Positions 41,469 through 50,633 of a stretch of DNA of 64,000 nt are shown one piece after another. The stretch comes from HGM11368 sp051883455 (GTDB taxonomy: Bacteria > Bacillota > Clostridia > Christensenellales > UBA3700), in the NCBI GenBank assembly GCA_051883455.1, contig JBJETT010000008.1:62001-126000 (forward strand). Reading direction: 5' to 3'. Every line of letters starts with the position of its first letter. Position 1 is the first letter of the stretch. The notes beneath the pieces are model-generated. The model saw only the letters and a program-made list of their open reading frames with translations. It made no database searches and was not told the DNA's origin. The translations under genes and the position numbers were made by a program.

Positions 41469-44400
41469 TTACGCTTTCTTGACGCTGAGCGTTGCCTTGT
41501 GACCGTTGATATCCCAATCTTTGACGTAGCCGTCAAGCTCACTGTTGAAGCCGTCGCAAAGTACGCCGTCCGATATAGACTTGTCACCCGTCAAAATATC
41601 GGCGATTTCTTGGTCGCAAGCGTAGCCGATGACGATATGGTCAACTACCTCGAAGCCTGCTTCTTTACGCATGGTTTGTATCTTAGAAGTAAGCTCTCTG
41701 GCGATACCCTCTTTGATGAGGCTGTCGGTGAGGTTGGTGTCGATAACTACCGTCATATCACCTGCTACTTCGAGTGCGTAGCCAGGTTTGTTGATAGGCG
41801 TGATGAGCAAATCTTCCAAGCCTAGCGAGATAGTTTCTCCATTGACTTCGAAGCAATATTGCGCACCTGTATTGACTTTTTCGACTATTTCGCTTGCATT
41901 GGTGCAAGTAGAGAGATAGTTGCGAATAGCTCCCAAGCTCTTGCCGTATTTAGGTCCAAGAGTCTTGAGTTGAGGCTTGAGCTCGTAGGTCATAAACTCG
42001 GATTTGTCCTTGACTACCGAGCAACTCTTGACGTTGATTTCGTCGGCAACCAAAGAATATACTCCCTCGTCGTTGACGGTAAGGTCGGTGAGGATAAATA
42101 GCTTGGAGAGTGGTTGACGGTTTTTGATATTGGACTTGTTGCGTGCAGCTCTACCGAGTGCTACGGCTTTGAGCACGAATTCCATGTCAGCCTCGAGCTC
42201 TTTGTTAATCATACTGTAATCTGCCACAGGATAGTCGGCAAGATGCACGCTCTCAGGGGCGGACTTGTCAAAGTTGACTACCAAGTTGCGATAGATATTC
42301 TCAGCCATAAAAGGCACCATTGGCGCGATGAGTTTGGAGAGTTCTACGAGCACGCGATAGAGCGTGGTGTACGCCGCAATCTTGTCTTCCGTCATCTCCT
42401 TGCCCCAATATCTCTCTCTACCTCTACGGATATACCAATTGGAGAGATTGTCGGTAAACTCTTCTATCATTCTTGCGCTCTCGGTAATCTTGTATTGTTC
42501 GAGGTTCTTATCCACCGCATCGATGAGGGTGTTGAGTCCCGACAAAATCCACTTATCCATATGGGTAAGCGCACAATCTTTGAGGTTGTATTGAGTTGGG
42601 TCGTACTTGTCGATATCGGCGTATAGCACGAAGAAGGAATAAGCATTCCAGAGCGTGCCCATAAACTTGCGTTGGCACTCCGATACGTTGTCGGCGCTAA
42701 AGCGTGAAGGAAGCCATGGCGCGGAGGAAGAATAGAAGTACCATCTAACCGCATCGGCTCCTTGCACGTCGAGTACCGACCATGGGTCCACGACGTTGCC
42801 CTTGTGCTTGGACATTTTGATACCGTTTTTGTCGTTGACGTGTCCCAAAACTATACAGTTTTTGAAAGGCGCTTTGTCAAAGAGCAAAGTGGATATTGCC
42901 AGCAAGGTGTAGAACCAACCGCGAGTTTGGTCTACGGCTTCGCTGATAAAGTTGGCAGGGAATTGCTTTTCGAACAATTCTTTGTTCTCGAACGGATAGT
43001 GAAGCTGTGCAAAAGGCATGCTTCCGCTGTCGAACCAACAGTCAAGCACCTCGGGCGTTCTGTTCATAGTTCCACCACACTTAGGGCACTTGAAGTGTAC
43101 CGCGTCGATATACGGACGGTGAAGCTCGATATCGTGGTCGAGTCCGCCGAGCTCTCTAAGCTCTTGTCTGCTACCGATGACTTTGATTTCGCCACAGTCA
43201 GGACATACCCAGATAGGAAGCGGCGTGCCCCAATATCTCTCACGAGAGAAGCCCCAGTCGATGACGTTCTCAAGGAAGTTGCCCATACGACCGGTGCCTA
43301 TGGTTGGTGGCATCCAGTTGACGGTGGCGTTGTTTTTGAGGAGCTTGTCCCTAACAGCAGTCATCTTGATAAACCAACTGCTTCTAGCATAATATAGGAG
43401 CGGTGTGTCGCATCTCCAACAGAAAGGATAGCTGTGCTCGAACATGAGTTCTTTGAAGAGCAAGCCCTTTTCTTTGAGATATTCGATGACTAGCTTGTCG
43501 CCGTCTTTGACGAATACGCCGGTAAATTGCTCGCCTACGCCCTCGACGAAACGACCTCTGTCGTCTACCATTTGCAAGAACGGAAGTCCGTATTTTCTAC
43601 CCACGTTAGCGTCGTCTTCACCGAATGCGGGCGCTATATGAACGATACCCGTACCGTCGGTGAGGGTGACGTATGCGTCGTTGGTCACGTAGTAAGCCTT
43701 TTCTCTACCGTTGTAGCAGTCGAAAAGCGGGATATATTCTTCTCTCTCGTACTCGCTACCCTTCTTGACGTCGATGAGCTCGTACTCTTCGAAAAGACTG
43801 CTAACGAGCGCCTCAGCAAGCACGTAAATCTCGCCGTCCACTCTAATGCAGGCGTAATTTTCTTGTCCGTTCATACACAAGGCAACGTTGGAAGGAAGCG
43901 TCCAAGGCGTGGTCGTCCATGCCAAGAAGTAGCCTTCGTTGTTTTTACGCTTAAACTTGACGAATACCGACTTTTCTTTGACGTCCTTGTAGCCTTGCGC
44001 CACTTCGTGCGACGAGAGAGCCGTTCCACATCTTGGGCAATATGGTACGATCTTATGTCCCTTGTAGATGAGTCCTTGGTCGGCTATTTGTTTGAGAGCC
44101 CACCATACCGACTCGATATAGTCGTCGTGATAGGTGACGTATGGGTTGTCCATATCTACCCAATATCCCACACGATCGGACATCTTCTCCCACTCGCTTT
44201 GATATTTCCATACGCTCTCTTTGCACTTTTTGATAAAAGGCTCGATGCCGTACTTTTCTATCTCTTGCTTGCCGTCGATACCAAGCGACTTTTCTACTTC
44301 CAATTCTACGGGAAGTCCGTGGGTATCCCAGCCTGCCTTACGCAAAACGTGATAGCCCTTCATGGTCTTGTATCTAGGTATAATATCTTTCATAACACGG

Positions 44401-44582
44401 GTCAAAATGTGACCTATGTGCGGTTTACCGTTGGCTGTTGGCGGTCCGTCGTAGAAGGAAAACTCTTCCTTGCCCTCGTTCTTCGCCACGCTCTTTTCAA
44501 AGATGTGATTGGCTTTCCAAAATTCAAGAACTTCTTTTTCTCTTTGACAAAAATTCATTCCGGAATCGACCTTGTTGTACAT
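41469..44582 (-). CDS. ileS: Isoleucyl-tRNA synthetase, type 2 (IleS2)-like
   Basis: The 1037-residue class I synthetase has the HIGH motif at 55-58 (GPPTANGKPHIGHILTR), RKAGWDTHGLPVELEVEKSL, a CP1 editing domain, KMSKHKGNVVDPW at about residue 590 and an anticodon-binding C-terminal part. The WDTHGLPVE phrase, KMSKHKGN and the length match the eukaryote-like IleS2 branch rather than the E. coli-type IleS1. IleS2 enzymes are known for low mupirocin sensitivity. No T-box leader is present: a CBS-domain gene ends only 30 nt upstream. The AGGAGG site fixes the start. A DUF5915-like C-terminal extension is possible. Confidence 0.95.
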   Translation of the reverse strand: MYNKVDSGMNFCQREKEVLEFWKANHIFEKSVAKNEGKEEFSFYDGPPTANGKPHIGHILTRVMKDIIPRYKTMKGYHVLRKAGWDTHGLPVELEVEKSLGIDGKQEIEKYGIEPFIKKCKESVWKYQSEWEKMSDRVGYWVDMDNPYVTYHDDYIESVWWALKQIADQGLIYKGHKIVPYCPRCGTALSSHEVAQGYKDVKEKSVFVKFKRKNNEGYFLAWTTTPWTLPSNVALCMNGQENYACIRVDGEIYVLAEALVSSLFEEYELIDVKKGSEYEREEYIPLFDCYNGREKAYYVTNDAYVTLTDGTGIVHIAPAFGEDDANVGRKYGLPFLQMVDDRGRFVEGVGEQFTGVFVKDGDKLVIEYLKEKGLLFKELMFEHSYPFCWRCDTPLLYYARSSWFIKMTAVRDKLLKNNATVNWMPPTIGTGRMGNFLENVIDWGFSRERYWGTPLPIWVCPDCGEIKVIGSRQELRELGGLDHDIELHRPYIDAVHFKCPKCGGTMNRTPEVLDCWFDSGSMPFAQLHYPFENKELFEKQFPANFISEAVDQTRGWFYTLLAISTLLFDKAPFKNCIVLGHVNDKNGIKMSKHKGNVVDPWSVLDVQGADAVRWYFYSSSAPWLPSRFSADNVSECQRKFMGTLWNAYSFFVLYADIDKYDPTQYNLKDCALTHMDKWILSGLNTLIDAVDKNLEQYKITESARMIEEFTDNLSNWYIRRGRERYWGKEMTEDKIAAYTTLYRVLVELSKLIAPMVPFMAENIYRNLVVNFDKSAPESVHLADYPVADYSMINKELEADMEFVLKAVALGRAARNKSNIKNRQPLSKLFILTDLTVNDEGVYSLVADEINVKSCSVVKDKSEFMTYELKPQLKTLGPKYGKSLGAIRNYLSTCTNASEIVEKVNTGAQYCFEVNGETISLGLEDLLITPINKPGYALEVAGDMTVVIDTNLTDSLIKEGIARELTSKIQTMRKEAGFEVVDHIVIGYACDQEIADILTGDKSISDGVLCDGFNSELDGYVKDWDINGHKATLSVKKA

Positions 44583-44612
44583 TTGTTGCCTCCTAAAAGT
44601 GTGTATGTGTGA

Positions 44613-45893
44613 TTATTTGTTTTCTTCGTTTTCTTCGTCGGTTTGCTTTGGCGCTACGACCACTTCTACCGACACAATCTTGTTGTATTCCGTCCTCTTG
44701 ACGGCTATGGACAAGTTTTCAAATTCTATCGTATCGCCAACGGTAGGTACGTGTCCTAGCTTCTCAGTCACGAAACCGCTCACCGTCATAGACTCGTATT
44801 CTTCGCCCGCCTTGTTGACGTCGAAGTATTCGAAAAACTCTTCTAGTCCTACCTCGCCCAGTACGCTAAACTTGTCGTCGGTGATTTGGACGAAGTCTTC
44901 CACTACCTCGTCGTGCTCGTCCCATATGTCGCCGACGAGCTCTTCGAGTATATCCTCAAGAGTTACGATACCCATCGTTCCGCCAAACTCATCTACCACT
45001 ATGGCAAGGTGAATTTTGGCTTTTTGCAGTCTACGCAACAGTATGGATATCTTCATACGAGGCGTAGCGTAAATGACGTTTTTGACGATAATTTTGTTGA
45101 AGGTCTTTTGACCGTCTAGGTATACCTTATAAAAGTCCTTTTCGTTGATGATGCCCACTATCGTGTCGATGCTGTCCTTGTAGACGGGCAAACGAGAATA
45201 GCCCGTGTCGCGGAAGACCTGCAATACGTCCGTCATCTTGGCGCCGTACTCTACGCTCACTACGTCCACCCTCGGCGTAAGTATGTCCATAACGGTGAGG
45301 TCATCAAACTCAATGGCGCTACGGATAAGCTCGCTCTCGTATTCGTTGAGTCCACCCTCCGTCTCGGCTTCGTCGACTATGGTGATAAGCTCTTGGTCGG
45401 TGATATTGTCGTCGTCCTTGCGCTTGAAAATCTTGTTGACGAGCTTTTGCCACAAGCCAAACAGCCAAACGATAGGCATGAGCGTATACGATACTACCAA
45501 TATGAAGGGCGCACTAAAATGAGCAAACGACTCGGGGTTGCGCTTGGCTATCGTCTTTGGCGTGATCTCACCAAAAATCAAAACCGCCACCGTGATAACG
45601 ATAGTCGAAACGGTAGGCGCTAGCGAATTGTCGCCCATAATTTTGACAAATAGCAAGGTCGATAACGTAGTAAGTACTATGTTGACTATGTTGTTGCCAA
45701 CGAGAATGGTCGATATGAGCGAATCGTAATCATTGCACAACTTGGCTACCAAACGCGACTTCTTAGAATTGCTGGTAGCAAGACTTCTAATCTTAATTTT
45801 GTTAAGAGAACTAAACGCCGTTTCGGTAGCGGAAAAATACGAGGACAAAATCAATAATATTACTATTGCCACAACGTATAACGGGACTGACAT
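44613..45893 (-). CDS. CNNM/CorC-type membrane protein with CBS pair (hemolysin family)
   Basis: The 426-residue protein has a DUF21 membrane domain (residues 1 to about 150; SSYFSATETAFSSLNKIKIR is the family signature), a CBS domain pair (about 205-335; DILTPRVDVVSVEYGAKMTD, VDEFGGTMGIVTLEDILEEL) and a C-terminal CorC_HlyC transporter-associated domain. The family is linked to Mg2+ (and Co2+) homeostasis, and members are often mis-named hemolysins. A GGAGC site precedes the ATG. It has its own promoter and reads into ileS with a 30-nt gap. Confidence 0.92.
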   Translation of the reverse strand: MSVPLYVVAIVILLILSSYFSATETAFSSLNKIKIRSLATSNSKKSRLVAKLCNDYDSLISTILVGNNIVNIVLTTLSTLLFVKIMGDNSLAPTVSTIVITVAVLIFGEITPKTIAKRNPESFAHFSAPFILVVSYTLMPIVWLFGLWQKLVNKIFKRKDDDNITDQELITIVDEAETEGGLNEYESELIRSAIEFDDLTVMDILTPRVDVVSVEYGAKMTDVLQVFRDTGYSRLPVYKDSIDTIVGIINEKDFYKVYLDGQKTFNKIIVKNVIYATPRMKISILLRRLQKAKIHLAIVVDEFGGTMGIVTLEDILEELVGDIWDEHDEVVEDFVQITDDKFSVLGEVGLEEFFEYFDVNKAGEEYESMTVSGFVTEKLGHVPTVGDTIEFENLSIAVKRTEYNKIVSVEVVVAPKQTDEENEENK

Positions 45894-45922
45894 CTGATAT
45901 GCTCCTTTTATAAATATAAAAT

Positions 45923-45951
45923 ATTATATTATACTTTTTGTATTTTGTAAA
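45923..45951 (-). promoter_or_regulatory. Promoter of the CNNM-ileS operon
   Basis: Reverse strand TTTACA (45946-45951), 17-nt spacer, TATAAT (45923-45928). Confidence 0.75.
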
Positions 45952-45984
45952 GCATATTATTGAGATAGTCTAAATAGAACTACT

Positions 45985-46022
45985 AAAAAAACAAAAATTG
46001 CCACAGTCAAAGCCGTGGCAAT
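45985..46022 (-). terminator. Intrinsic terminator of the DUF3343 gene
   Basis: Reverse orientation: ATTGCCAC / GTGGCAAT stem followed by TTTTTG and a second T run, just after the stop at 46026. Confidence 0.85.
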
Positions 46023-46025
46023 GGT

Positions 46026-46277
46026 TTATTTGAATTGTGAAAATTTGGTTCTGCCGCCCTCGCGAAGTATGATGTACGTCGTACCTACTCTGCCTTGGTA
46101 TTGGCTTCTTAGATAAGTAAACCTATCTTGCTCGACGGTACTTTTGACCGCAAGTCCGCAAGAACCGCTTAGCCCCGACGGCTTGTTGACCGTCTTTGCT
46201 ACTACGCCACTAGATTTGAGGTACCTCGCCCAACCTATGGCGTCGTTGCGAGAACGGAAGGTAGTGAGAAATTCCAT
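46026..46277 (-). CDS. DUF3343 (putative Se/S carrier-like) protein
   Basis: From the ATG at 46277 (AGGAGA site) the product is 83 residues: MEFLTTFRSRNDAIGWARYL, then KPSGLSGSCGLAVKSTVEQD, with a single cysteine in the SGSCGLA loop, the conserved position of DUF3343 proteins. The family is proposed to carry sulfur or selenium on this cysteine and is commonly next to a cysteine desulfurase-like gene. Here that gene is divergent, 75 bp away, so the two may share control. Functional assignment is by family and context only. Confidence 0.8.
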   Translation of the reverse strand: MEFLTTFRSRNDAIGWARYLKSSGVVAKTVNKPSGLSGSCGLAVKSTVEQDRFTYLRSQYQGRVGTTYIILREGGRTKFSQFK

Positions 46278-46352
46278 AGCTTCTCTCCTTGATGAATTTA
46301 TGTAATCCGTCCTCAATACAATATATTGTATCTTATCCCAAGGAGTGACTTT

Positions 46353-47492
46353 ATGATTTATTTGGACAATGCGGCAACGTCGAGGTTTAAGCCTAGGTGC
46401 ATGACGGAGACTATGGTCAAAGAGCTAAATTGCTCTAGTAACCCCGGTCGTGGCGGTCACAAAGACGCTATTGCCACTGCGGAAAAAATCTATAGCGCAA
46501 GAAGCTTGATAAAAAAATTGGTTAAGGCTAGCGAAAAATACGAGGTGATTTTTTCTTCGGGTTGCACCCAATCAATCAACCTCGCAATACTTGGATATCT
46601 ACAAAATTTTGCAGGTCAAAGCATAGACGTAATTGCAACCAGCAACGAGCATAACGCCACTCTTAGAACGCTGTTTTTTGCCAAAAACTCGATACGTGTC
46701 AACATAATTGAAGTCAAGCCTCAGTTCGACGGCTCTATAAATCCACTCGATATCAGCCGCGCAATTACTGCCGATACGAGGCTCATTTGTCTATGTCACG
46801 CCTCCAACGTAACGGGAAGCGTGAGCGATATAGAGGCTATCGGTAAGATTGCCAAAAATAGCGGTGTGGCTCTGCTAGTGGACTGCGCCCAAAGTCTTGG
46901 GCATATCGAAGTGGACGTGACGGCGTGTGGTATCGACTTTTTGGCGTGCGCAGGGCACAAGGGATTGCACGGTCCACAAGGCGTGGGATTTTTGGTTTGG
47001 AATACCGACAAATATCTACACCCTATTTCGTTCGGCGGTACGGGTACGGATAGCAATGACCTCAATCAACCCGACACTATCCCCGAAGGATACGAGGCGG
47101 GTACGGTAAATTCCGCAGGTATCATCGCCCTATCTTCGTCAATCAAGTGGACTATGGAAAATCTAAGACAAATCAATCTGCAAGAGAGATACTTGACGGC
47201 GGAACTGCTAAAAGGACTAAAAAATAACCGCAACGTGACGGTTTACGGCTCATCAAACTGCGGCGTGGTGTCATTTAATTATAAGGACTATTCTTCTACC
47301 GACGTGGGCGACTACCTCAACTCTTGCAATATCGCGGTACGTAGCGGACTGCATTGCGCACCTTGGATACATAGGCATTTGGGCACCATAGAGCGTGGTG
47401 CGGTGCGAGCTTCTATAGGCTACAATAACACCATGGCGGACGTGCGCGCCCTACTGCTCGCCCTGCAAAAATTGGACAAAATCAATCTTTGA
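46353..47492 (+). CDS. Cysteine desulfurase-like aminotransferase (EF2568/TIGR01977 type)
   Basis: The 379-residue PLP enzyme starts at the ATG at 46353 (AAGGAG site). MIYLDNAATSRFKP and SSNPGRGGHKDAI are the N-terminal marks of the class V group. CAGHKGLHGPQGVGFL contains the PLP-binding lysine, and RSGLHCAPWIHRHLG holds the catalytic cysteine loop. Members of this subfamily occur near selenium and molybdenum-hydroxylase genes and next to DUF3343; the product should abstract S or Se from cysteine or selenocysteine. No molybdenum-enzyme genes are in this window, so the acceptor is unknown. Its 3' end overlaps the convergent 47482 gene by 11 nt. Confidence 0.88.
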   Translation: MIYLDNAATSRFKPRCMTETMVKELNCSSNPGRGGHKDAIATAEKIYSARSLIKKLVKASEKYEVIFSSGCTQSINLAILGYLQNFAGQSIDVIATSNEHNATLRTLFFAKNSIRVNIIEVKPQFDGSINPLDISRAITADTRLICLCHASNVTGSVSDIEAIGKIAKNSGVALLVDCAQSLGHIEVDVTACGIDFLACAGHKGLHGPQGVGFLVWNTDKYLHPISFGGTGTDSNDLNQPDTIPEGYEAGTVNSAGIIALSSSIKWTMENLRQINLQERYLTAELLKGLKNNRNVTVYGSSNCGVVSFNYKDYSSTDVGDYLNSCNIAVRSGLHCAPWIHRHLGTIERGAVRASIGYNNTMADVRALLLALQKLDKINL

Positions 47493-47745
47493 GCTCGTCC
47501 ACCAAGCCTTTGAGGTTGTTGCGCTCGCTCTCGGAAAGCATAGTAGAGGCTTGAGAATAAAAATTGTCGAGTTGCTCGTTGTTTAGCTCTCCACTCGCCT
47601 TGCCTTGGTTTGCAAGCAAATGCATTTGCTCGATGAGCTCTTGTCTACTCATCTTGGAATATTTGGCGATTTGCTCTTGTATCTGCGCCTCGGTCATTTT
47701 GCCCTTGCCCATTTTGCTTACTTTGCTAAATTTATTCTTTTTCAT
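47482..47745 (-). CDS. Small helical protein, function unknown
   Basis: From the ATG at 47745 (perfect GGAGGAG) the product is 87 residues, with a basic start (MKKNKFSKVSKMGKGKMTEA) and a helical remainder (QELIEQMHLLANQGKASGEL, LSESERNNLKGLVDELKD). No transmembrane segment or catalytic motif. It is divergent from the next small gene (60 bp apart), which also has a Met-rich helical N-terminus; the two may be functionally paired. Family not recognised, but similar small proteins occur in pairs in Clostridia. Confidence 0.65.
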   Translation of the reverse strand: MKKNKFSKVSKMGKGKMTEAQIQEQIAKYSKMSRQELIEQMHLLANQGKASGELNNEQLDNFYSQASTMLSESERNNLKGLVDELKD

Positions 47746-47804
47746 ATCTCCTCCGTTCACTTTTTATTATATGCGCTCATATATTGAAACGTGAGGAAAA
47801 TGAT

Positions 47805-48017
47805 ATGGATATGAACGATATGCTCAAAATGATGCTTGGCTCGCAAAATAAGGACGTGCCCAATATAGACCCGTCCAACCCTATAGCTAGCCTTTTGCCA
47901 ATGCTACTCGCTAGCCAAAAAAAGAATAAACCTACCGTGTCGCGCCACGGCGAAAATAGCAAAAAAGCCGACAGAGAGTTCAACTATACTCTGCACAAAC
48001 TCTATAGCGACGACTGA
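47805..48017 (+). CDS. Small Met-rich protein, function unknown
   Basis: From the ATG at 47805 (GAGGAAA, 8 nt) the product is 70 residues: an amphipathic Met-rich helix (MDMNDMLKMMLGSQNKDVPN), a hydrophobic stretch (NPIASLLPMLLASQKKNKPT) and a polar tail ending LHKLYSDD. No family recognised. Divergent from 47482-47745; a terminator lies 110 nt downstream. Confidence 0.6.
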   Translation: MDMNDMLKMMLGSQNKDVPNIDPSNPIASLLPMLLASQKKNKPTVSRHGENSKKADREFNYTLHKLYSDD

Positions 48018-48127
48018 GTTTACGTGTATTCGTTTGCGTTTTGAGTTTTGAGTTTCGCGTTTGGTTTTGCTTTGACGAGTCTATATAGCACAAGGCGCAC
48101 GTTTCGCCCTACCCAATCTCAATACGA

Positions 48128-48150
48128 CTCTCAATATGAGAGCATTTTTT
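48128..48150 (+). terminator. Intrinsic terminator after the small Met-rich gene
   Basis: CTCTCA / TGAGAG stem with an ATA loop followed by CATTTTTT. Confidence 0.65.
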
Positions 48151-48167
48151 GCTTTTGTGCGTATCAA

Positions 48168-48875
48168 TTAGCTTTGAGTCAAAAGCGCGTCGAATAGGCT
48201 TTGGCGTATATCAGATAGCATGCTATCGCCCACTCGTCTGCTATCTCTATCGATATCAATCGATTGGTCGTAGACGACTTTTGCTCCGCCATCCGTCGTA
48301 GAAACGCCCAAAACCACTATTCTATCGCCGACGAGCAAGGCTTCGTCCACGTCGTGGGTAACGAATATCACTGTGGCGTTTTGCTCTTGCTTTGCCTTGA
48401 CGAAATCGGCAATAATCTCGTATTTTAGTCCCACGTCAAGCGCCTTGAAAGGCTCGTCCATGAGCATTACGTCGGCTCCGTAGCAATACGCTCTCGCCAG
48501 CGAAACTCTGCTTTGCTCTCCTCCCGACAAGCCGTAGGGATAGCGTTTTTCGTAGCCTTGCAACTTCATTCTACTAAGCGCCGACTTGATTTTGGCGTCC
48601 TTGTCGGGGGCTTTGCCTAACACTAAGGCGAGATTGTGATACACGTCTATATTGTCTATGAGTGTAGGCTGTTGAAAGACGTAGCTCAGCCTCTTAGGGC
48701 GAGGTTCGATACTTCCGTCATACTCGACTTGAGCGCAAATGGCACGCAAAAGCGTGGTCTTGCCACAGCCCGACTTGCCCATTATACACGTTATTTGATT
48801 GTCCTCGATATCTAGGTCAAAGCCGTCGAAAACTACCTTGTCGCCGTATGATATCCTTAAATCTTTTATCTTCAT
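48168..48875 (-). CDS. ABC importer ATP-binding subunit (SsuB/TauB/ThiZ type)
   Basis: From the ATG at 48875 (AGGAAA site) the product is 235 residues with intact motifs: Walker A GKSGCGKTT, Q-loop YVFQQPTL, signature YGLSGGEQSRVSLARAY, Walker B VMLMDEPFKALD and the switch histidine in IFVTHDVDEA. It energises the permease encoded just upstream; its ATG overlaps the permease stop (ATGA). The subgroup imports sulfonates, taurine, nitrate, or pyrimidine-type thiamine precursors. It is the last gene of a four-gene operon. Confidence 0.9.
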   Translation of the reverse strand: MKIKDLRISYGDKVVFDGFDLDIEDNQITCIMGKSGCGKTTLLRAICAQVEYDGSIEPRPKRLSYVFQQPTLIDNIDVYHNLALVLGKAPDKDAKIKSALSRMKLQGYEKRYPYGLSGGEQSRVSLARAYCYGADVMLMDEPFKALDVGLKYEIIADFVKAKQEQNATVIFVTHDVDEALLVGDRIVVLGVSTTDGGAKVVYDQSIDIDRDSRRVGDSMLSDIRQSLFDALLTQS

Positions 48876-49633
48876 TTTTTCCTGCTCATATATATCTTTT
48901 TGAGGATTGCAATCAAGCCCTCGAGCGCTCCGCCAAGCAATATCGCAACTATCGTCCACGCTAGCAAAATAGGCGTGTCGAGATAGATTTTGCTAAGTTG
49001 CATACCAAGTCCTATACTGTCTTTGGTCTGCGCCAAAACTTCGGCTGCGATGACGAGTTTGATCGTCAAGCCGAGCGTTGATTTTACCGTGTCGAATAGC
49101 GAGAGAGCCGTGCAAGGCAAATATAGGCTCTTAACCCTTTGCCACGCTCCGACCTTGTATATCTTGCACATGTCCACAAGGTCCTTGTCTACCCCGTCGA
49201 TAGCCGACAAATATCCGCCGTATATCAGCGGACATATCACCACGAACGCCACCAAAATAGGCGACACGTACGACGATACCCACACTAGTGCAAGCAGTAT
49301 GACCGACATAGTTGGAATAACTCTCACTATCACGACGACGGGCGACAAAAACTTGCGAATAGGTCGGCTAAGAGCCGATAGCACTGCAAGCAAAATCCCA
49401 ACCGCAAAGGCAAGCACAAAGGAGAGCAAACTCCTAAGCAAAGTGTGCCCCACCGACAAGTAAAATTCCGCCGACTTTAGAAGCTGACCAAGCGACGAAA
49501 AAGTGGTGGATAGGGAGGGAAACAACAGCTCCGACCCTACCGCCTTTGCCGTAATTCCCCACAGCGCAAGTATCACGCCGAGGGCAACGAACGGCATCAA
49601 AATATCTAGTATCTTTAGTGGCTTAGTTCTCAA
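48872..49633 (-). CDS. ABC importer permease subunit (SsuC/ThiX type)
   Basis: The 253-residue membrane protein has about six helices and the EAA loop of BPD-type permeases (STLGLTIKLVIAAEVLAQTK and the ICPLIYGGYLSAIDGVDKDL region). It starts with MRTKPLKILDILMPFVALGV. Its ATG overlaps the stop of the binding-protein gene by 4 nt and its stop overlaps the ATPase start, so the three are translationally coupled. The substrate is shared with the binding protein and not determinable from sequence alone. Confidence 0.9.
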   Translation of the reverse strand: MRTKPLKILDILMPFVALGVILALWGITAKAVGSELLFPSLSTTFSSLGQLLKSAEFYLSVGHTLLRSLLSFVLAFAVGILLAVLSALSRPIRKFLSPVVVIVRVIPTMSVILLALVWVSSYVSPILVAFVVICPLIYGGYLSAIDGVDKDLVDMCKIYKVGAWQRVKSLYLPCTALSLFDTVKSTLGLTIKLVIAAEVLAQTKDSIGLGMQLSKIYLDTPILLAWTIVAILLGGALEGLIAILKKIYMSRKK

Positions 49634-50616
49634 CGATACAATCCTCTATCGGGCATTTGTCCGCCGATTGCGTTAGGCGCGATATTGTACACGGCCTCTA
49701 GAGTTTTGTTGATATACTCGTAATTGGTTGCCGAATCGTAGGTCTTGATATTGCATCTAGTTACTATTGGAGCTGCCAAAGTGTCAGGCAATGCCGATTG
49801 AGCGTATACGCTCTTGATTGCGGCTACCGCATCAGCCGTATTGTCAACGATATACTGCTCGTTGGCTACGAAAGCGGCAACTACAGCGTCGAGTAGCTTG
49901 GTGTTGTCAACTACGTCGCCCTTGGCTATGAGCACGGCTTGAGCATATCCCACTTGCTCGGCGGAAGTAGCGGTTTTCCACAAGTTTTGCAAATCCATAG
50001 CCCTAAAAAGTCCTTTGGTGGTGGCTGCGGTGCAAGCAGGCTCGCCGATAATACCGTACGCCACTTGCGACTTGTTTTGAGCTGCTTTGAGCGAAGAAAT
50101 TGCCTCTTGTCCGTCGGCTACGTATTTGATAGCTACCTTGCCCTCAACTACGCTCTCGCTGACTACGAACTCGATTGAGTTCTGGGTTAGCACCGTCTTG
50201 AAAACCATATCGGGCACACTACCCTGACCGATAGAATAGACTTGTTTACCTACGAGGTCGGCTAGAGTTGCGTTTTGCTTTTCCACGTTGGACATAATAT
50301 ATAGATTGCCGTTGGTAACGCTGGCAAGCAACTTTACCTTCTCTCCACTGTTGTACATTTTGGCGGCAAGGTTGGCAGGCACTACCGCAAAGTCGCTAGT
50401 CATTGCCTTTTCTGCAATTTGGCTTGACGCTACTACTTGCACGTCAATCTTGTTGCCGTCGATATCCTTGCCGATGAGCCCAGCAACCGACAAAGCAGGC
50501 GCACCGTCAGGTGCTACGAGAGTGTATTCCCCCGTAGAGTCTTTTTGGCAAGCAACCAGCCCCAAAGAGCAAATTGCTAGGCACGCAATAATTGCTACAA
50601 TCAATAGTTTTTTCAT
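49630..50616 (-). CDS. ABC importer substrate-binding lipoprotein (NMT1/SsuA type)
   Basis: The 328-residue product has a signal peptide with lipobox LVAC (Cys23) and a two-domain periplasmic-binding fold: TLVAPDGAPALSVAGLIGKD at the entry, QVVASSQIAEKAMTSDFAVV, VKLLASVTNGNLYIMSN, and VYSIGQGSVPDMVFKTVL. This layout is that of the NMT1/SsuA-like family for sulfonate, nitrate or thiamine-precursor uptake. It starts 17 nt after the TM1266-like regulator stop, with an AGGAGA site. The pairing with a hydrogenase-system-type regulator is unusual for this transporter family. Confidence 0.87.
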   Translation of the reverse strand: MKKLLIVAIIACLAICSLGLVACQKDSTGEYTLVAPDGAPALSVAGLIGKDIDGNKIDVQVVASSQIAEKAMTSDFAVVPANLAAKMYNSGEKVKLLASVTNGNLYIMSNVEKQNATLADLVGKQVYSIGQGSVPDMVFKTVLTQNSIEFVVSESVVEGKVAIKYVADGQEAISSLKAAQNKSQVAYGIIGEPACTAATTKGLFRAMDLQNLWKTATSAEQVGYAQAVLIAKGDVVDNTKLLDAVVAAFVANEQYIVDNTADAVAAIKSVYAQSALPDTLAAPIVTRCNIKTYDSATNYEYINKTLEAVYNIAPNAIGGQMPDRGLYR

Positions 50617-50633
50617 ATATTTCTCCTAAAATT

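Noticed and set aside
44583..44612. T-box leader for ileS
   Set aside because: Only 30 nt separate ileS from the upstream gene; no AGGGTGGNACCGCG-like sequence.
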